Shown here piece after piece: positions 61,228 to 64,000 of a stretch of 64,000 nt of DNA. The notes beneath the pieces were generated by a model that saw nothing but the letters and a program-made list of their open reading frames with translations, was not told where the DNA came from and did no database searches. The translations under genes were made by a program, and so were the position numbers. Source of the stretch: Microbacterium testaceum (GTDB lineage: Bacteria; Actinomycetota; Actinomycetes; Actinomycetales; Microbacteriaceae); NCBI RefSeq assembly GCF_029761935.1, contig NZ_CP121699.1:2170001-2234000 (forward strand). Reading direction: 5' to 3'. How positions within the stretch are numbered: the first letter of the stretch is position 1; every line of letters starts with the position of its first letter.

Positions 61228-62364
61228 TTACTCGACGCGGATCCCGCCACCCCAGACTCGCCGCACGCGCCAGTCCGCGTCCCACGCGACGAGGTCGGCG
61301 CGCATTCCCGGCTCGAGGAGCCCGCGCGCGGGGTCGCCCAGCGCCGCCGCGGGAACGGCCGTCGCCGCTCCCACGGCATCCGACGCGGCAAGACCCAGGT
61401 CGACGATGGCCGCGCGCACCGCACGATCCAGCGTCAGCGTCGACCCCGCGATCGTGACGCCGTCGTCGAGCAACGCGCGGCCGTCCGCGACGTGAACGTC
61501 GAGCTCGCCCAGGCGGTACGCGCCATCGGCGTGGGCGGCGGCGGCCATGGCATCCGTGATCAGGGCCACCCGGCGCGGCGCCGAGGTCAGCAGCATGCGG
61601 GCGACCGCGGGGTGAACGTGCACGCCGTCGAGGATGAGCTCGAGGGTGACGCGGTCGTCTTCGAGAGCGGCCGGCACCGGACCCGGCAGCCGGTGGCCGA
61701 TCGCGGGCATCGCATTGAGCGCGTGAGTGAGCAGGGTGGCGCCACGCGCGATCGCCTCGCGCGTGAGGGCGTAATCGGCCTCGGTGTGGCCGATCGCGAC
61801 GCGGATGCCGAGGGCGGTGAGCTCCGTGATCGCGTCGAGAGCCCCGGGGAGTTCGGGCGCAAGGGTGACCTGCCGGATGAGGCCGGGCTCGGCATCGCGC
61901 ACGAGGTCGAGGACGGGTCCGTCGGGGAGAGCGAGCGCGCCGGGGTCGTGCGCCCCGCGCCGGGCGGGCGAGAGGCAGGGGCCCTCGAGATGCACGCCCA
62001 GAATCGCGGGATCGGTCCGTCGTGCGACGGCGACGTGAGTGAGCTGCCGACGCAGGACGTCGAGCGGAGACGAGACCAGGCTCACGAGGGTCGCCGTCGT
62101 ACCGTGGCGGCGGTGCGCGGCGACCCCGGCGGTGATGGCATCCGTACCGTCTTCGAAAGCGTGCCCGCCGCCCCCGTGCACGTGCAGGTCGATCAGGCCG
62201 GGGGTCAGGGTCGCCCCGCCCAGGTCGATGCGCTCGGACGCGCGCGGAGCGAGCCCGGTGCCCACCTCGGCGATCAGACCGTTGTGCACCCGCACCCACG
62301 CGTCGGGCAGGTCGCGCCGCGCGTCGACCACCCGGGCGCCGGTGAGCAGCAGGTCGGCGGTCAT
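61228..62364 (-). CDS. nagA: N-acetylglucosamine-6-phosphate deacetylase
   Basis: Metal-dependent deacetylase of 378 residues, releasing acetate from GlcNAc-6-phosphate. Motifs: LIDLHVHGGGGHAFEDG, the metal Glu in LGVHLEGPCLSPARRGAHDP, GHTEADY, the LTHALNAM loop and the catalytic Asp in ALITDAM. Overlaps nagB by 4 bases. It links wall recycling and chitin or GlcNAc use to glycolysis. Confidence 0.94.
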   Translation of the reverse strand: MTADLLLTGARVVDARRDLPDAWVRVHNGLIAEVGTGLAPRASERIDLGGATLTPGLIDLHVHGGGGHAFEDGTDAITAGVAAHRRHGTTATLVSLVSSPLDVLRRQLTHVAVARRTDPAILGVHLEGPCLSPARRGAHDPGALALPDGPVLDLVRDAEPGLIRQVTLAPELPGALDAITELTALGIRVAIGHTEADYALTREAIARGATLLTHALNAMPAIGHRLPGPVPAALEDDRVTLELILDGVHVHPAVARMLLTSAPRRVALITDAMAAAAHADGAYRLGELDVHVADGRALLDDGVTIAGSTLTLDRAVRAAIVDLGLAASDAVGAATAVPAAALGDPARGLLEPGMRADLVAWDADWRVRRVWGGGIRVE

Positions 62365-63131
62365 GCCGAGGCGATCTCGCGGTGGTCCCAGGCGAAGCGG
62401 TAGTAGTCGCGGTGCTCGAGCTGGGCGGCGGCCGCCTCATCGACGATGACCACGGCCCGCCGGTGCAGCTGGATCGCGGATGCCGGGCACGACGAGGTCA
62501 GCGGCCCCTCGACGGCCGCGGCGACGGCGGGGGCCTTCGCCGCGCCGAAGGCGAGCAGCACGAGCACGCCCGCGTCGAGGATCGTACCGATGCCCTGCGT
62601 GAGGCAGTGCGTGGGGACGTCGTCGATTTTGTCGAAGAACCGTGCGTTGTCGGCGCGGGTCGCGGGCGTCAGCGCCTTCAGGCGCGTACGCGAGGCGAGC
62701 GACGAGCCCGGCTCGTTGAACCCGATGTGCCCGGTGCGGCCGATGCCCAGGATCTGCAGGTCGATGCCGCCGGCCGCGGCGATCGCGGCCTCGTACCGCT
62801 CGCCGGCCTCGGCCAGCGGACCCCCGTCGTCGCCCGGAACGCGCACGAGCGACGGGTCGAGTCCGAGGGGGCCGACGATGTCGCGATCGACCACGGCGCG
62901 GTAGCTCTCGGGGTGTCCGGCGGGCAGGCCCACGTATTCGTCGAGGGCGAAACCCCGAACGGCCGAGAGGTCGAGGGAGCGCTCCGCCAGGGCCGCCCAC
63001 ACCGGCAGGGGTGTCGAGCCGGTCGCGAGTCCCAGCGTCGGGTCGCTGCGGCGACTCAGCGCGGCGACGATGAGGTCGGCGGCGATGCGGCCGGCATCCG
63101 TCTGATTCTGCACGATCGCGATCTCGGTCAC
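62361..63131 (-). CDS. nagB: Glucosamine-6-phosphate deaminase
   Basis: Isomerising deaminase, 256 residues, converting GlcN-6-P to fructose-6-P and ammonia. Segments: LGLATGSTPLPVWAAL, FALDEYVGLPAGHPESYR, LGIGRTGHIGFNEPGSSL, ALTPATRADNARFF and the C-terminal EHRDYYRFAW. GTG 63131 overlaps the ROK stop by 4 bases, so ROK-nagB-nagA are coupled. Confidence 0.94.
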   Translation of the reverse strand: MTEIAIVQNQTDAGRIAADLIVAALSRRSDPTLGLATGSTPLPVWAALAERSLDLSAVRGFALDEYVGLPAGHPESYRAVVDRDIVGPLGLDPSLVRVPGDDGGPLAEAGERYEAAIAAAGGIDLQILGIGRTGHIGFNEPGSSLASRTRLKALTPATRADNARFFDKIDDVPTHCLTQGIGTILDAGVLVLLAFGAAKAPAVAAAVEGPLTSSCPASAIQLHRRAVVIVDEAAAAQLEHRDYYRFAWDHREIASA

Positions 63132-64000
63132 GAGCGGGCCTCCGTTCGGGGGGTGGTCGGCTCAGCCAGGATGACAGGTGCGGTCCACGAGCGGGTGACC
63201 TCGGGTCGCTGCGCGGCCTCGAAGGCCAGCATCGCGGCCCCGATGCGGCCGGCGTGCGTGCCCAGAGCCGCGGTCGTCAACCGGGGGGCTTCTCGCCACG
63301 CGAGCGCCGCGGTCAGCCGTTCGCGCAGGGGCTCGAGGAACGCGTCCCCCGCCTGCGCGACGCCACCGCCGAGCACGACCACCTCGGGGTCGACGAGCAA
63401 GGTCAGGGTCGCCAGCCCCGTGGCCAGGGCGTCGAGCCCCTCCGACCACACGCGGGCGGCGACGGGATCCGTGTCGACGCGGGCGATGATCGACGCGGCA
63501 TCCGGAGTCTCTCCGTCGAGCAGCGGGGCGCTCGCCGCGTACCGCCGGGCCAGGCCGGCGCCCGAGAAGTACACCTCGAGGCAGCCGCGCTGACCGCACG
63601 CGCAGAGCTCGCCGCCGGGCACCACCGGGATGTGACCGAGCTCGCCGGCCCCGGAGATGGCCCCCTCGACGGCCCGTCCGTCGGAGGTGAGGGATGCCGC
63701 GACTCCGGTGCCGATCGCCGCGAAGACGACGTTGCGCGAACCGGCGGCGGCGCCGTAGGCCCCTTCGGCCGCACCCGCGGCGCGCACGTCGTGGTCGACC
63801 GCGACGGGGAGTCCGGTGGCGTCGGTGAGCAGACGGGCGAGGGGGACGTCGGTCCACCCGAGCGTCGAGGCGTAACGGACGGTGCCGGTGGCGCTGTCGA
63901 TCAGGCCGGGGCTCACGACGCCCGCACCGACGACCGAGCGGCCGAGGTCCTCAGCCCCCGCGACGAGGTCGGTGAGCAGGTCCGCGATGCGCGTGACCGT
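63128..64000 (-). CDS. ROK family kinase/regulator (5' end outside window)
   Basis: The C-terminal 290 residues of a ROK protein; the start is beyond base 64000. Segments: HDVRAAGAAEGAYGAA, FAAIGTGVAASLTSDGRAVEGAISGAGELGHIPV, and the zinc loop CACGQRGCLE. ROK proteins here are either sugar kinases (GlcNAc or glucosamine kinase) or repressors with a helix-turn-helix at the N-terminus, which cannot be seen. Its place before nagB supports a GlcNAc kinase or NagC-like repressor role. Confidence 0.88.
   Translation of the reverse strand, partial: TVTRIADLLTDLVAGAEDLGRSVVGAGVVSPGLIDSATGTVRYASTLGWTDVPLARLLTDATGLPVAVDHDVRAAGAAEGAYGAAAGSRNVVFAAIGTGVAASLTSDGRAVEGAISGAGELGHIPVVPGGELCACGQRGCLEVYFSGAGLARRYAASAPLLDGETPDAASIIARVDTDPVAARVWSEGLDALATGLATLTLLVDPEVVVLGGGVAQAGDAFLEPLRERLTAALAWREAPRLTTAALGTHAGRIGAAMLAFEAAQRPEVTRSWTAPVILAEPTTPRTEARS

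Overview
The window is high-GC actinobacterial chromosome. GTG starts, 4-bp ATGA/GTGA gene overlaps, frequent ggatgcc/ggcatcc words, LAxTG-type cell-wall anchors and SufE-free but Gram-positive style lipoproteins point to Microbacteriaceae, most likely Microbacterium or a close relative (inference from style; no 16S rRNA is present).

Layout. 1-6.1 kb: the end of an aldehyde dehydrogenase with its DUF779 companion, a DesK/DesR-type two-component system in one operon with an ABC-2 exporter, and a SAM methyltransferase. 6.2-12 kb: an ATP-grasp ligase, an O-acetylhomoserine sulfhydrylase and three luciferase-like flavin monooxygenases, one of them very like SfnG, which together look like organosulfur use. 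12-14.4 kb: two SDR genes divergent from a TetR regulator. 14.4-20.2 kb: a complete family-5 (peptide/oligosaccharide) ABC importer preceded by a CebR-type operator. 20.4-22.7 kb: two paralogous membrane proteins. 22.9-24.6 kb: rpsF-ssb-rpsR-rplI, separated from dnaB (34.2 kb) by about 9.6 kb holding an SAHH-like/amidohydrolase/cupin operon, a polar amino-acid ABC importer and two secreted surface proteins. One of these combines eight chaplin-like repeats, a collagen-like stalk and an LAVTG anchor. A cluster of DnaA-box-like 9-mers sits just upstream of dnaB.

36-47.9 kb is accessory DNA. It starts with small secreted and immunity-like genes (including an Imm70-like protein) and a 483-bp direct repeat that left two truncated gene copies. 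Then comes a lower-GC defence-type island: a GHKL (MORC/MutL-like) ATPase, an overlapping unrecognised partner, a divergent membrane protein, a C5-cytosine methyltransferase, a Vsr endonuclease and a decayed GIY-YIG/DUF2075 gene. It ends abruptly inside a truncated dihydrofolate-reductase-like gene whose intact paralogue lies 3.9 kb further on.

48-64 kb returns to ordinary chromosome: VOC protein and WYL regulator, an unrecognised helical membrane protein, DHFR-like protein, old yellow enzyme, gamma-glutamyltransferase with an amino-acid ABC importer, a TetR regulator next to twin palindromes, pdxH, a GTPase, a second LAVTG surface protein, and nagA-nagB-ROK for amino-sugar catabolism.

The strongest candidates for something undescribed are the GHKL-ATPase/partner/Dcm/Vsr island and the chaplin-like/collagen-like anchored protein. 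All family calls are from reading the sequence without database searches.
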